Source: Muricea muricata | Lineage: Eukaryota > Cnidaria > Anthozoa > Malacalcyonacea > Plexauridae | DNA length: 64,000 nt | Reading direction: 5' to 3' | NCBI GenBank assembly: GCA_963855995.1 | Contig: OY979718.1 | Span: forward strand, 44,060,059 to 44,124,058 | Shown here: piece after piece, positions 10,592 through 22,483 of the stretch | Numbering within the stretch: position 1 is the first letter of the stretch | How the letters are laid out: every line of letters starts with the position of its first letter | Notes under the pieces: generated by a model | Seen by the model: the letters and a program-made list of their open reading frames with translations, nothing else | Database searches by the model: none | What the model was told of the DNA's origin: nothing | Position numbers and translations under genes: made by a program

Positions 10592-11049
10592 ATGGAGGAC
10601 GTTGAAAATCAAACTGAAGTCGGAGCTCCTACTCCGGACAAGCACCGTAAATTCAAAGTAAGACTTGGACCTGTACGATTAAATTTTAATCCTGTCGTTA
10701 CAGTTGTCGCTGGCGTGCTTATTTGGGGATTCTTGACATGGTGCATCACGGACCCAGAGCGAACGTCGGGTTACATGATAAGTGCAAAGAAATGGATCAC
10801 TGCTCATTTCACTTGGTTCTACATTGGCGTCGCTAATGTTTGGCTAGTCTTTCTACTCATTGTGTATTTTTCGGACGCATGCAATAAGAAACTGGGCCAA
10901 GATGACGAGGAACCAGAGTTTAGCGACGGGACGTATTTCACAATGCTTTTCGCGGCTGGAGTGGGCATAGGCCTCTTTTACTTCGGAGTAGCTGAGCCTA
11001 TTTTGCACTATCAACCGAAAAAACCGCACGGAAATCGCTTTTGGGGAAG
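10592..11049 (+). CDS. BCCT-family transporter 1, exon 1
   Basis: The ATG at 10592 starts a protein whose second exon is 15585-17319, 730 residues in total. Exon 1 codes residues 1-152 plus two bases. It holds a cytosolic N-tail (~1-30), TM1 (~33-52, NPVVTVVAGVLIWGFLTW), TM2 (~74-93), and the start of the substrate-binding TM3 with the glycine motif GVGIGLFYF at 123-131, followed by EPILHY. In bacterial BCCT carriers (BetP, CaiT) the GxGxG stretch lines the betaine/carnitine site. The donor is AAG|GTAAAT (intron starts at 11050), phase 2. The start is chosen because the next in-frame Met lies inside the transmembrane core and the paralogue starts at an equivalent place. A hAT element ends 286 bp upstream; no clear TATA box was seen. 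Confidence 0.93.
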
Positions 11050-13369
11050 GTAAATAGTGTTATGAATTGATGTTTTTATTAAATGATTTAATACTACGCA
11101 ACAGTTTTGGATATACAATGGCCCACACACACAATGCAAACATACAATAGAATTAAAGCAATGCTAGAACACGAAAAACCTGATTGATGACCACCCATGC
11201 CAAATCCAATTTTGGGAGATATATTATTAATGTAATATATCTGTCTTGCAGTAAGCCTTTTGCATGCAGTTAATATTTCAGACCTAAGCCAACGTATACA
11301 ACTATACCACCAAATAGTTAGACGAATTTCGTGGTGTGTCGACGAATATGCACATGATAACCAATCCGTTCACGCCTCCAGTCACGTTGGTAATATATAC
11401 TAATCAACTATAGAAAATCAATTGCAAGGATCTTCAGGGTAGAATTTTACGGAATTGCGTCCGTGCGACAACAAAGGCGGTAAAATATATTTTAAAATTA
11501 AAATGTGATCACCAGCTCTCTCTCTCAGCAACTACAAAAAACGTCCGTTCATTATTCTCACAATTTTAAAATAAACTTGGTTTACTTCAAAATACTCGTG
11601 CATGCTAACGGCGGTCTTTATAGATCGACATCATGTTTCTGCCGAGAGATAATATGCAATACCGGATTAACTTGTTTCGAAGCTGGAAGATAATTCCTTT
11701 AAGTTAATTCGTAATCGTATTCCTTTAAGTTCGTTGACATTCTTTTCCATCGGTCGGTTATTTTTTATTACAAATGGCAGTATGAGAGTGAGCGATTCGT
11801 GAAGCTGCTCAACTTCGATGTATGTTTTGAAAAGCAGTTTTAGTGTTATGCATTAAACCAATCGGGATGCGTTTTATCAATGTCATTTAACATTTCATCT
11901 CTCCAGATAATTGGTTTTGTCAACCTCGTTCGTTTGAAAGTTGCGGCCAATGTCGGCCATATTAAAACTCAATGTATATTTATCTTCAGTGTGGCGTTTA
12001 TAATACTGCAACTGAAATTTCATTGTGTATGTAATTGGAAAAGCAAACGCAGCTCTTAGATTTATATATTCCTTGCAAATGAAATGGGTCATGGTTGAGC
12101 GCTTGAGCTGTCTCATCACTTAGCATATTTATACGCCAGGCTATGGTGGGAAAATTTGGCTTGGCTGTCTTGAAACTCACCGTTGCCAAGCAAAATTTCC
12201 ATCTTTGATCCTGTCTCGTATATATTCATTTTAGCAACATCTTAATTTTACTTGAGTACTGTCATTATTTCACAGCGTACAAAATGGCTAAATTATGTAC
12301 TGATTCGAATCTACAAAGTTTTCTATGTCATAGAATCTTGTAGCGTGGAAGTGGAACGTCAGCTCTATTGCGCAAACGAGACGTTAAGTGCCTTGCTCAA
12401 TATTTTTCATTTAGCTATATATATATTGACTGTACACGTTTCGTAATCTCGGGCGCACTTGTAATTTCCGGTCAATGTGAAACAAAACCAAGCAAATTTG
12501 CCCTGAGGCCTGTGTTATGATGAAACTGCATGTCCAGGCGCGCATTATGTTAATCTAACGCCTGATTAATTTGTGGAGTATTTAGCCAGGGAACCTTAGC
12601 AGTATTTCTGTGGAACGGCGAGCGATCAATTCAAAAGTGTAATAGTAACAAAAGAATCTATCAAATTGATGTTAAAGTCCTGAAAAGTCCTATCGATGTG
12701 CGGTTGCCTTGTGCATGCATACAATTAAATTTGGAGTTTGGGATGACTACTTTTATGGTAAAGATGAGGAATAAGCTAGATTTCCTGACGTTCACGAGTA
12801 GTTTCACGATATGCACGTCGTAAAAGCAGAAAACAGGTTCACTGCGGTATATGCCACATTTTCCTCGAACCATTTGAGCTGAGCATTTGAATGTCTATCT
12901 TGTGCCTGATTATATATAATAGAGCATGCACAACATTTTAGTGAATTATAAACCAAACGTTGATGTGCATTGGCTTGGTTTCCTTATATAGTAAGAAAAA
13001 AAATAAACAAGTTGCATATAAATAAAATTTTCCCTTAATTTTTAAAAAGTGCATGTAGAATGTAGATCGGTAGAAGAATAAAAATATGAAATAAATCTTT
13101 GTCACTGGACCTTAGGTACAAAGGTAAAACATATGACATGCATCATGGGTTATATACAATAACACCTTAGGCACACACTAACTCTAGTATTCGGCTGCTT
13201 TTACGTAAAGGAAGTAAAGAAGCTTAACGAAACAAACCTGAACAATGTTTTTAGGTCTTTGCCCAAAGTATTACTTAACCTTAACATTGCAGTTTGACTT
13301 CGTACATCGTTATTAGATATGTACAGAAAGATTGCAAAATGCAAAACGGATGAATCGCCTTGAACAAAC

Positions 13370-13625
13370 TGCGAGCTACAATCCTGGACAAAACATTGAC
13401 GACACTTTTCCTCATATCGTCATTTTCTTAGCTCATTGTTATTACATAGAACAAGCCTTCTCCATTCCCCCACCTATCAATGTTTTCATTTCTTATAGAT
13501 TCAACATTGTTTTGGGGGCGAGGGGGTATATTGAGCGGCCTATTTTGTTTTTTTTATTCGGTACACACATGTCGAGCAAATAATTAGAGTGTAGTCAATA
13601 GTTTTGTCCAAGATTGTAGGTCGCA
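13370..13625. mobile_element. MITE with ~40-bp terminal inverted repeats
   Basis: The left end TGCGAGCTACAATCCTGGAC and the right end complement TGCGACCTACAATCTTGGAC extend as imperfect inverted repeats through AAAAC..TTGACxACACT. No target duplication was recognised. It lies inside the first BCCT intron. Confidence 0.65.
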
Positions 13626-14935
13626 CCACAGTTGTGGTACAATCTTGCATTCAAACAGGATTGAGCCTCTTGCATTGATAAGATAGAAAATAGAAATTCA
13701 CTGTGCAAGTCATTATGGTTGATCATTTTGTTTTAGCAAGATTTTAGCATACCTGTCTGATATACAAAGACTTTCCCACATATATACATTATTCCTCGAT
13801 TTATCATGAGTTTGACACTCGACAGTCTGTCAGATTGTTACCTAAACCTAACAAGCCCGCGCTGTAATATGAAGTGTTTCGCTTTTCAAATACCACAACA
13901 ACATTGTTTTGTAATTGATATTCAGTATTGAATTAGGATTTAAGGATCACCTTAAACGTAAATATTAGCTATTATTTTAACCCGATAGTATAGAAGCGAG
14001 TAAATTTCGGATTCTTTTACGTCTGCGCTGCTCAACCAGGAAATCCTTATGTTAACGGACGCAGATTAATAAGACAGCTTTTCAGCAATATAGTCAGACT
14101 GCAGTGCTGTCATATTTGTTCTTCTTCTTTGAGCTATGTGTAATACGTCAGGCACGGATTATAAGGCTAAACAATTCTTTGCTTGTAGATTAATGCAAAA
14201 AAAGTAGGTAGAGGTCAGCACGCCAATCTTAAACAAGGGGATTGGTGATCCCCCAATTCCACCCACTTCTTCTTTTATACGCGCCTACTGTGGATGTTTC
14301 GTTGAACTTGGCTCTTCGTTCGAAGTAATTTCTTATATATAGTAAAAGCTCGTACAGGTAGGTAGGATTGAAAAGAATGCGTGATCTTGACACACTGGGC
14401 ATAGTCAAGTTGGTCAACGTTTCGATATATCCCTTGAGATCTAGAACAGAACACGCTTCATATGAGAATAGATGCTGGTCATCTTCTTTTCCCGCATGAC
14501 TTGTCACGTGCAAATCGCGGACAGACGCCGATCGCACTGCCTGGGAAGTGTACTGGGACGTACTCTCTGACCCTATGCTTGGAGAGCTGTGTAATCTGCA
14601 GCATGAGACATATAGAGCAATTACTTGCAGATAATTAATTGGTCGCAGCCTGATGTAGCCAAGAAATGAAAGGAGAACAGCGTAGCAATGAACACATATT
14701 TGTATAGGTAATCACAAGGGATGGAATGCAATTGATGATTAAAATTCCAAAGAAAAAAATGTAAAATATTATATTATTGAAAAGTATCCTAAATTACACT
14801 CGCCACTTTTCAAATGTTGACATATTCTATCAGGGGAACATTTTACTATATGAAGTATTTTGGAAATCATAGGTTGCGTGGGCTCGTTTCCGTGTTAATT
14901 ACTTTTTATTCGGCACACTGTGCCGATTAATGATT

Positions 14936-15255
14936 AATCACGGGCTTTGGTACCAATTCGGTTCGTCTATAATGTATATTGTGGTGTTTAATTTAGATCT
15001 ATTTACCTTGTATGTGACCTGAATGCACTGATCAGAATTGTTCAATATCTTGCTTGTAAGTACTTAAAAAATACATCCTTTAAAAATTTGCCTTTATTCC
15101 AGAAAGTACGTACGAAACGTAGTACGTACGAAATAAGTACTTACAAGCAAGATATTGAACAATTCTGATCAGTGCATTATGTCATAGACAAGGTAAATAG
15201 ATCTAAATTAAACACCACAATATACGAACCGAATTGGTCCTAAAGCCCGTGATTA
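14936..15255. repeat. large inverted repeat (arms ~125-133 bp)
   Basis: The left arm (14936-15068) TAATCACGGGCTTTGG..TACTTA is nearly the exact complement of the right arm (15133-15255). The spacer holds two AGTACGTACGAAA units. The first arm is preceded by the small palindrome CGGCACACTGTGCCG. Typical of a recent foldback MITE. Confidence 0.85.
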
Positions 15256-15584
15256 GATTGCAGTAATTTTGTCATGGATATAAATAAATCCCATAATGGA
15301 TGCTGGCTGGCTGCATCCATGCAGTCTACCTTAGGTAGCTAACAACAGGGCTTAGTATAGGTAATAGACAGTAGAGCCACTCAATTAAATCTACTGTCTA
15401 GCCCATTCAACTCGCTCTGTCCTGTGTCTGTTAGCAAAATGGTGTCCGCCTCTTTCCCAATTTTCTTTGCCTACACGAGCATTCTGACATTACGAAAAGT
15501 AATACAAAATATTTGTTGCTGTAATGTTCGCCCGTTTGCAGGCTGCATAAAACATTAATTATTGTATTCCAAATACCTTTGCAG

Positions 15585-17319
15585 GTACTCGGACAACCAA
15601 CGATCACAAGATGCTTTAAATATTACCATGTTTCATTGGGGCGTGCACGCTTGGGTCGTATATTCTCTTGTTGGTTTGTGCATGGCCTTTGTCACATATA
15701 GAAAAAATTTACCGATGACTATTCGTTCTTGTTTCTACCCGTTGCTTGGAGAGTGGATCTATGGAATAGTTGGAGATCTCATCGATGTCATATCAATCGT
15801 ATCGACAATGTTTGGTGTATGTACAACACTCGGACTGGGAGCGATGACCCTCAATTCTGGTATGAATCGCGTTCACAGTGGCTTCAGTGAGAGTGTCAAT
15901 AATCAAATTATCATTATTTGGGTTGTTACTGCGATGGCAACCGTTTCGGTTGTAACTGGCTTGAAAGTAGGCGTGCGTCGCCTAAGCGAAATCTGCTTTG
16001 GCCTGGGGGTGGCATTGATGCTTGTAATTCTGTTCTGTGACAAGACGTTCTACCTCTTGAATTTATACGTACAAAGTATCGGCTATTACCTGCAGCATTT
16101 CATACAGATTGGTTTCCATACCGAAGCCTTTGCGCAACTAAACAACGCACCCGACGGTAAACACGCACCACAATGGATCGACGCATGGACAATCTTCTAC
16201 TGGGGATGGTGGATATCTTGGTCACCATTTGTTGGTATGTTCATTGCGAGAATCTCCCGCGGCAGAACCATCAAATCTTACATTAACGCAACCCTTACCG
16301 CACCAATTTTGTTTTCCTTCTTATGGTTTACCGTATTTGGGGGCGCCGGATTGAATATGGAGCGCGAGGCCGCGCTAAAAGGGATCAACTGCTCCGACAA
16401 ATATGGTGGTACGAATTCAACAGAACCTCTGGGAAAATTATTTCGGTTATCATGCCGTAGCGAAACGCAGATGTACTTTGACTTACTGCAACAATATGGT
16501 GACATTGGTCAGTTTTTAAATGTCGTATCACTGATAGCAATTGTGTTGTATTTTGTAACGAGCTCAGATAGTGGCTCTCTGGTCATTGATTCTCTGGCAG
16601 CCAATGGAAACCCTGATCCTCCAATAATACAGCGAATCTTTTGGGCGGCAACGGAGGGTGCATGTGCAACTGCCTTGCTAAAAGTTGGCGGTAGAGCAGC
16701 GCTTCAAACAATTCAAACAGTATCGGTTGCCGCGGGCCTTCCTTATGCGGTATTAGTCACCGCCATGTGCGTCTCACTCTGGCGCGCTCTAAAAGAAGAG
16801 GAAGGTGATGTAGCGCCAATTACTGCGAAACCGTTTAAAGTGTCCCTTTTTGATATACTTCTGTTTCCATCTTTGAACAATTTGAAACGATTCCTAACAG
16901 CAGTTCTAGCCCCGTGGTTACCAGCAGGACGAGCTGCGGGCAATTTGTTTCGCAAGAATCCATGGTCTTACATGCTTGTAATGGCGGTGCTGTTTTATGG
17001 CTGGCTAATACTCGAAGTGATGGAGATCCTGGCAAATGGTCTTGCCTACATTGGATGGGTTGTCTTGGTTGGTTTCTTTGCTTATGTCGCAGCCTTACGT
17101 GGCAGTATCCGCGAGGAGTGCGCCCTCTCTGGCAGTATAATTGCCGATGGTGTGGCTGTCATATTTTATCCATTTGCCGTGGATCAACTGGATAAACACG
17201 TGTTAATTGAAGTACAACAAAAGAAAGACGATAAAAATGGTATTTGTATCGAAAACAAGCATGTCGTGGATGTAGAAGCATCGCAGCCTCGAGTAAACAC
17301 TGCTTCTACCAAGTTGTAA
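15585..17319 (+). CDS. BCCT-family transporter 1, exon 2
   Basis: After the acceptor TTTGCAG the exon completes the Arg codon and reads YSDNQRSQDALN onward to TAA at 17317-17319 (residues 153-730). It contains TM4 with the aromatic set W171, W176, Y179 in FHWGVHAWVVY, the BCCT signature AWTIFYWGWWISW (353-365), the conserved ARISRGRT, and VTSSDSGSLVID (T478, S479), which in BetP belongs to the sodium site. It has the family's full set of about 12 membrane helices, then a charged C-tail of about 50 residues. NCS and NST sequons lie in the large loop after TM8. Expected function: sodium-coupled uptake of a trimethylammonium osmolyte such as glycine betaine at the plasma membrane. The signature's first position is Ala instead of the usual Gly/Ser/Asp/Asn. 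Confidence 0.93.
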
Positions 17320-17507
17320 TGCGCTATGTAATATAAATCTACATGCCTACGGCTACGGTGAACTTTTTAACTAATTGCTATATTTGGTACATTCTTGAAC
17401 TTTTTAACCAATAACTATATTTACCAGCGTCGCTTGCTAAAATAATTTGTTATAAACCAATTGTTATTATTACACCTTTAATTTTTATTATTTACAAATA
17501 TCGACTT

Positions 17508-17763
17508 GGGTAACCGCCATAGAAATAATAGATAAAGAATGCGTGCTTGGTGACCTAGCCGGAACCCAAATTGAAAAAAAAACTGCCCTTATAAATCCGC
17601 CATTTTGGAGATGTCCGAGGAGCAGTCTATGCGAAGAACAATGGGGCGAGTTTAGTTTTGCCTTTATAAATCGGCCATTTTGAATTTTAATGTGGCATAC
17701 TTGTATACCTGAAAACAGATAGGAGCACGCATTCTATATCAATTATTTATATGGTAACGGCGC
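17508..17763. mobile_element. MITE
   Basis: The left end GGTAACCGCCATAGAAATAATAG..AGAATGCGTGC is an inverted copy of the right end GCACGCATTCTATATCAATTATTTATATGGTAACGGCG. A related single end (TACGCATTCTATATCTATTA..GGTAATTGCC) occurs alone at 19428-19466. Confidence 0.65.
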
Positions 17764-18139
17764 ATTGATATGAACATATTTAAAGACGTCGAGCAAACTA
17801 TAGCTCAATTTTTGCAAAAACACTATCGAACCACCTTTCTATCGTGGCTGTGACAAAGCGAGGCGTGACAGTATAGGTAGTGCAGCCAAAAGCATACAAA
17901 AACGTGTGATGTTTCACTACCCGAAATCACATAGTTGTCCAGCTGTTGGCGTAAAAAAAATCGCAACTGTTTTATGCAATCTTTGTTGGATTTATTACTT
18001 TATATTCTATTTTATTATATTTATGTGTCGTAATCTTGTCAAATTAGTCATATTTCATGTCTCAATTAATTTGGTGTGTTTCTTATGTCAGAAACAATTG
18101 CATGTGATAGTATTATAGATAAAACAGTATATAGCAAAG

Positions 18140-18285
18140 ATGCAGCGTTAATTGGGGGGGGGGGTTGTATTCATATATTCAGGTTCTGCCCGACTAATTT
18201 GTTTCGAAATAAGGTTGATTTCGAAAAAAATTAGTCGAGCAGAAAAAGAATATATGAATATCCCCCCCCCCCGATTAATGCTGTA
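18140..18285. mobile_element. G-tract MITE, copy 1
   Basis: Palindrome with ends TGCAGCGTTAATTGGGGGG and CCCCCCGATTAATGCTGTA around an inverted core containing TGCCCGACTAATTTGTTTCGAAAT. A related element at 53735-53850 has the same plan. Confidence 0.7.
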
Positions 18286-18378
18286 TTGTAAAATTCGCGT
18301 TTGCTGACCGAGGTTATTTAATTGTCATGACGATGAACGTTAGTTTAGAAAGAATGTTCAGAACGCTGTAGTGTAAAG

Positions 18379-18514
18379 TGACTTGTTGTGGCGAAGACAG
18401 CGCGACATTTGGTCATGCAAATGCAAATTTTTCTGTATGTATAGACCTTATAAGGAATCAATTTCTAAAGAAATGACCAGATGTCGGGCTGGCGTCGCTA
18501 CTGGTGACTTGTAA
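18379..18514. repeat. short inverted-repeat element
   Basis: GTGACTTGTTGTGGCGAAGACAGC..CGACATTTGGTCAT is mirrored by ATGACCAGATGTCGGGCTGGCGTCGC..GTGACTTGT. Arms about 38 bp with mismatches. Confidence 0.55.
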
Positions 18515-20259
18515 TTGTCGTATATTGATTTGTTAATAAAATTTGTAAAATATCGAATTAGTGAGTGTAAAATATTCTTTGAACGAAGACAGCGAGTTTT
18601 GCAACATCATTTCTAGATATGGAGCCAAGCCAAGTCATGGAATATGGCATGCGCAGTACGTGCATCAGGTGTAAAAAAATGTGAAAATGACTGAATATTC
18701 TTATAGAGTTTCTATCGTAGATGGAATGAAATTGCTGAATAGAGTGAAAAACCTGTGAGCACTTGACAGCCTTAACGTACTATTTTCGATATTATTGACC
18801 TGATAGGGGGGCGCATACGGTACACCCAGGAAAAAAGCATAGAAGAGTCTTTGACATTTTGTCAGATGGAGCAGAAAATTACAGATTTGAATCGTTTGCA
18901 CCTTTTCAAGGCACACCTTTAAAGTGACATCTTCTGGCATTCCTTAAACAAAACTATCGATTTTGGCCTGTGCAGCGAAATCTAGCTAATTTGCGTTGTT
19001 GCACTTTTCAAAGCAATCCTACTTATACACTTACGTCAAGATCAATAATATGAAAAAAAGGAACAGGTAATTATCAGAGAAATAATAAACATAAATATTA
19101 CAATGCGTTCTTTTCTCAGCAAAAGTTTTGTCTCCATAAAATGGCGGATTTAGCTCGTCTCAAGTGGCAAAGAATTTCGCGCAGTCAATAGCTTTTGTTC
19201 ACCTGCCTCGTTCCCAGTTAGCGAAGGCTACTTTGCGCGCACGCTTATACCGCAATAAAGTACTTTATGTTTATACAATGCGTCGTTCTATCAGCAAGCG
19301 CCTGAGATGATGCAGCTTGTTCACTCTTTACGAGGCTGATGAGGAAATATGTTACGGCGGATTTGGAAGTTGCACGCTCAGGAAAAAATACAGAAATGGA
19401 TTATATAATTGATCTCAATTCGTGACCGAGTACGCATTCTATATCTATTAATTCTACATGGTAATTGCCAAATTTAATCTTTTGATTCGACAAATTAATT
19501 AGAATATTCAATGCGCAATTTTAAGAGTTTTCATCTACGAGACTACGACATCTTAGAAAATGTTTGTGCTATTACAATCACATGTGTAATTTGGAGTCCT
19601 CTTAGCAACTCTATACAGATGTTTGATCAAAATGAAGACATTTGATTTCCCAATTTTTATGCACGTACTGCGCATGTCATATTCCTTGACATGGAACAAC
19701 ATTGAATAGTTTTTTTTCATGTTACGAGTCACGGTTTGCCATTGTTGAAGGTAATGATCGTGATATGAAAGAACAACCTTTGAATTCTGCTTTGGCGCTT
19801 GACTCCTTAGATCCAGAAATAATTGTGCATATCAGTATGAGCTGCACTATATCTGACGATTCAAGATTCCACAAAGCCGAAAACTAGACTCGATCCCCCC
19901 GAAAATGGCCTTTTTAGACATTTACAGTTTCGGGGAATGAGCTAGATTGATCTGCATTGCTCAATATCTAACCTCTTGAGGGTGGAGGGGCTGAGTACTG
20001 TGACATATTAATCTTGGTTACGAAGCCGGCCTAATATTTAAGTTTTAACCCATCACTATATACTTTCATGTCACGAAATAATAAAGAAAGATCAATCAAA
20101 TTCGTCATCCTTGTAAGAACGGGCAATCAATTATTTTCGTGACTGTGTATCGTATGACATGGAAATAAAACCCAGTTACAGAACTATATGGCGGGAAAAC
20201 ATATGGAAGGACAGCGACACAGTGCACTCACAAATAAAATCAGACACATGCATAAACAG

Positions 20260-20507
20260 CAGGGATCGCTTGTACGAAAGGTGAATAGCCCTATGGATAG
20301 TAATTTTTTTGCAAGTTTCTAAACATTTTCAGTAACTTGTAAAAGTTATACTAAAGTTCATTATTTTCAAGTTAAAGTCACTTTATTTATCTTGTGAGGT
20401 CAATATTCGTATAGTCTCACTGCTTTTCAGTATGCCCTTTTGCGGCAGTTGAAAAATTTCGCTATCCGGTGGATAGCACTCTCCATCTTTCGTACAACCG
20501 ACCCCTG
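20260..20507. mobile_element. hAT-like MITE (CAGGGGTCGGTTGTACGAAAG ends)
   Basis: The ends CAGGGATCGCTTGTACGAAAGG and (complement) CAGGGGTCGGTTGTACGAAAGA, each followed by a GGATAG box. Relatives lie at 42316-42687 and, as a single end, at 61437-61488. No matching 8-bp target duplication was found. Confidence 0.65.
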
Positions 20508-22052
20508 AACCCTCGAGTTGATGATTTCTGATCTTATCAGTATAACAGGCAACAACGTTTTCGAGGATATCTCGAATTGATATTGAGGGTTTTTCGGGGG
20601 AAGGGGGCCGAGCACGAGTTTTCGTGTTTCCTCCAATTTTTTTTATTCCTTGCAAAATTTAACCATGTCCATATACAGGGTGCATAAAAAACTGATCAAA
20701 TTTAAAATCACTCTCAACGTCGCGAAGCTGCTTGAAATATGACGTTTTTTATAAATGTAGATTGCTTAGGTACTTATGTTGTACTATGAACAAAAAATTT
20801 TTGAAATTCTACGAGGGTGCGTATATTCAAACATATTAGAAATGGCTTGCGCACGAAATTGGAAGGCTTAAAAGTAATTTTTGAGTCGGTAGGTATAAAA
20901 TTTGTTATAGGCGTTTTATTGCTGTTCAAAATTTCAAGAGATTTGCACGAGTTAAGTCCTTTAAAACGCTACGCGAACTTACTTTTCTAAACAAGAATTG
21001 TTTTTCTTAAAAAAGTTCTAATTTTAATGCCTCTTGAGAGTTGTATGCAAATTAGGTAAATGCATAGCAGCTTTCCTGGTTTAAAAGCTGTCATGACTAG
21101 TTTTAAACCAGGTTCCTTGTCAAGAAAAAATTGTCAATTTTTTGTCGTGCACACGAGCAAATAAAACTTGTCAAGGAAAACTTGCTCGTCTGTACGGGGC
21201 TTTACAGAAAAATGGTTTCCACCGTTTTATATGCGACCAGGACAAAAACATAACTTCATTTGTTGCTTGAAATATACAGGGCAGCTTCTTTTTATATATT
21301 TCTGTAAATCAAGGCAATCTACTTGCCAGAAATGAGCGTGCGTATGACGTAACCAAGCCATACACGTACGTCTAGAACTACCTGAGAAATACCCAGAATT
21401 GGCCAGAAATACCCCGAGTTGCACATCTATGCATCCTTAATCTATGACGAACCAAAATGTCTGGTCATGAGGTGTGCGGTCAAACTGTAAAATCATTCTT
21501 CAAATATTTTTATATTTTTATCGCATCAGTCTGGTAGTAAAAGATCTTGTTTGTCTTTTATTTTTAATACATGACTTCGGCCAATTCGAGCCGACTCATG
21601 ATATTTGATACATTATTTGGACTGGATTTTCCCGGGAAATTTACTTTCGCAATAATTTTTAATTTTGATAGACTAATTATACTCCAGGCTCCAAGTGGAG
21701 TTGTATTGTGAGTAATGCTAAATATTTACTTGAAATAACAAAATTAAAAATATTAACGTCCATTTCTATATGTGCTTAATTTGCAATTTATTCATTATTT
21801 ATCAGATTTATGCACGTGAAGCCCACGCAGTAACGCTGTCAATCAAATGCAAAATCAATATCAAATCTAGAGATGCTAATCGGACGCTGCGTCAGAATCG
21901 TCATTGCGGGCGGTACACCCGAACGCGGGTCAAAGCTTTTAATATAATTCCGCGAGGTATATTCGCTCTTTAGCCTTTATCGCCCTGCCCTTATTACACA
22001 GTACGACTTGTAGTCTCACATTTTGGGTGATTGTTATCAGCTGAACAAAACT

Positions 22053-22483
22053 ATGGAAAGAGATTCTAGAATCAATCGTTGTCATACTTTTAAAGTCAAG
22101 CTTGGCCCAATACGACTGAATTTTAATCCAGTTGTAACCGTGCTATCCGCCGTTGTGATTTGGGGCTTTGTCGCGTGGTGTGTTTACGATCCAGATGGCG
22201 CCAACCATAATATGGCAAAAATTAAAACATGGATTACAGCCACTTTCACCTGGTTCTACATTGGCGCTATGAACATACTTATTATTTTTCTCATCTATCT
22301 GTATTTCTCGAAATACAGCGACCTCAAACTCGGTAAAGACGACGAAAAGCCAGAATTCAGTGATCCCACTTATTTCACGATGCTGTTTGCAGCTGGTATC
22401 GGTATTGGCTTGTTTTACTTCAGTGTACACGAACCAGTCGCACATTATGTCCCCGAAGAGTATGGAAATCGTTTTTGGAAAAG
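22053..22483 (+). CDS. BCCT-family transporter 2, exon 1
   Basis: The ATG at 22053 (MERDSRINRC..) opens a protein of 718 residues completed by exon 27627-29352. Ten upstream codons in the same frame begin at a TTG and are not a start. Exon 1 holds TM1 (~25-43), TM2 (~66-85) and the glycine motif GIGIGLFYF (115-123) with HEPVAHY. The sequence FKVKLGPIRLNFNPVVTV is nearly the same as in gene 1. The donor is AAG|GTATGT (intron at 22484), phase 2, at exactly the same codon as in gene 1 (after FWK/FWG). Same strand and order 4.7 kb downstream make it a tandem duplicate. Confidence 0.93.

Larger units (their letters stand above)
11050..15584 (+). other. intron of BCCT gene 1
   Basis: A 4535-bp GT-AG intron (GTAAAT...CCTTTGCAG). 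It contains a MITE at 13370-13625 and a large inverted repeat at 14936-15255. No gene was recognised in the rest on either strand. Confidence 0.85.
17320..22052. other. intergenic region between the two BCCT genes
   Basis: 4.7 kb holding several small inverted-repeat elements (17508-17763, 18140-18285, 18379-18514, 20260-20507) and no convincing gene. No canonical AATAAA was seen within 200 bases after the first BCCT stop, so the transcript end is not resolved. Confidence 0.6.

Noticed and set aside
22023..22052. Ten extra codons upstream of the BCCT 2 ATG
   Set aside because: They begin at TTG; the ATG at 22053 is the first proper start and fits the paralogue.
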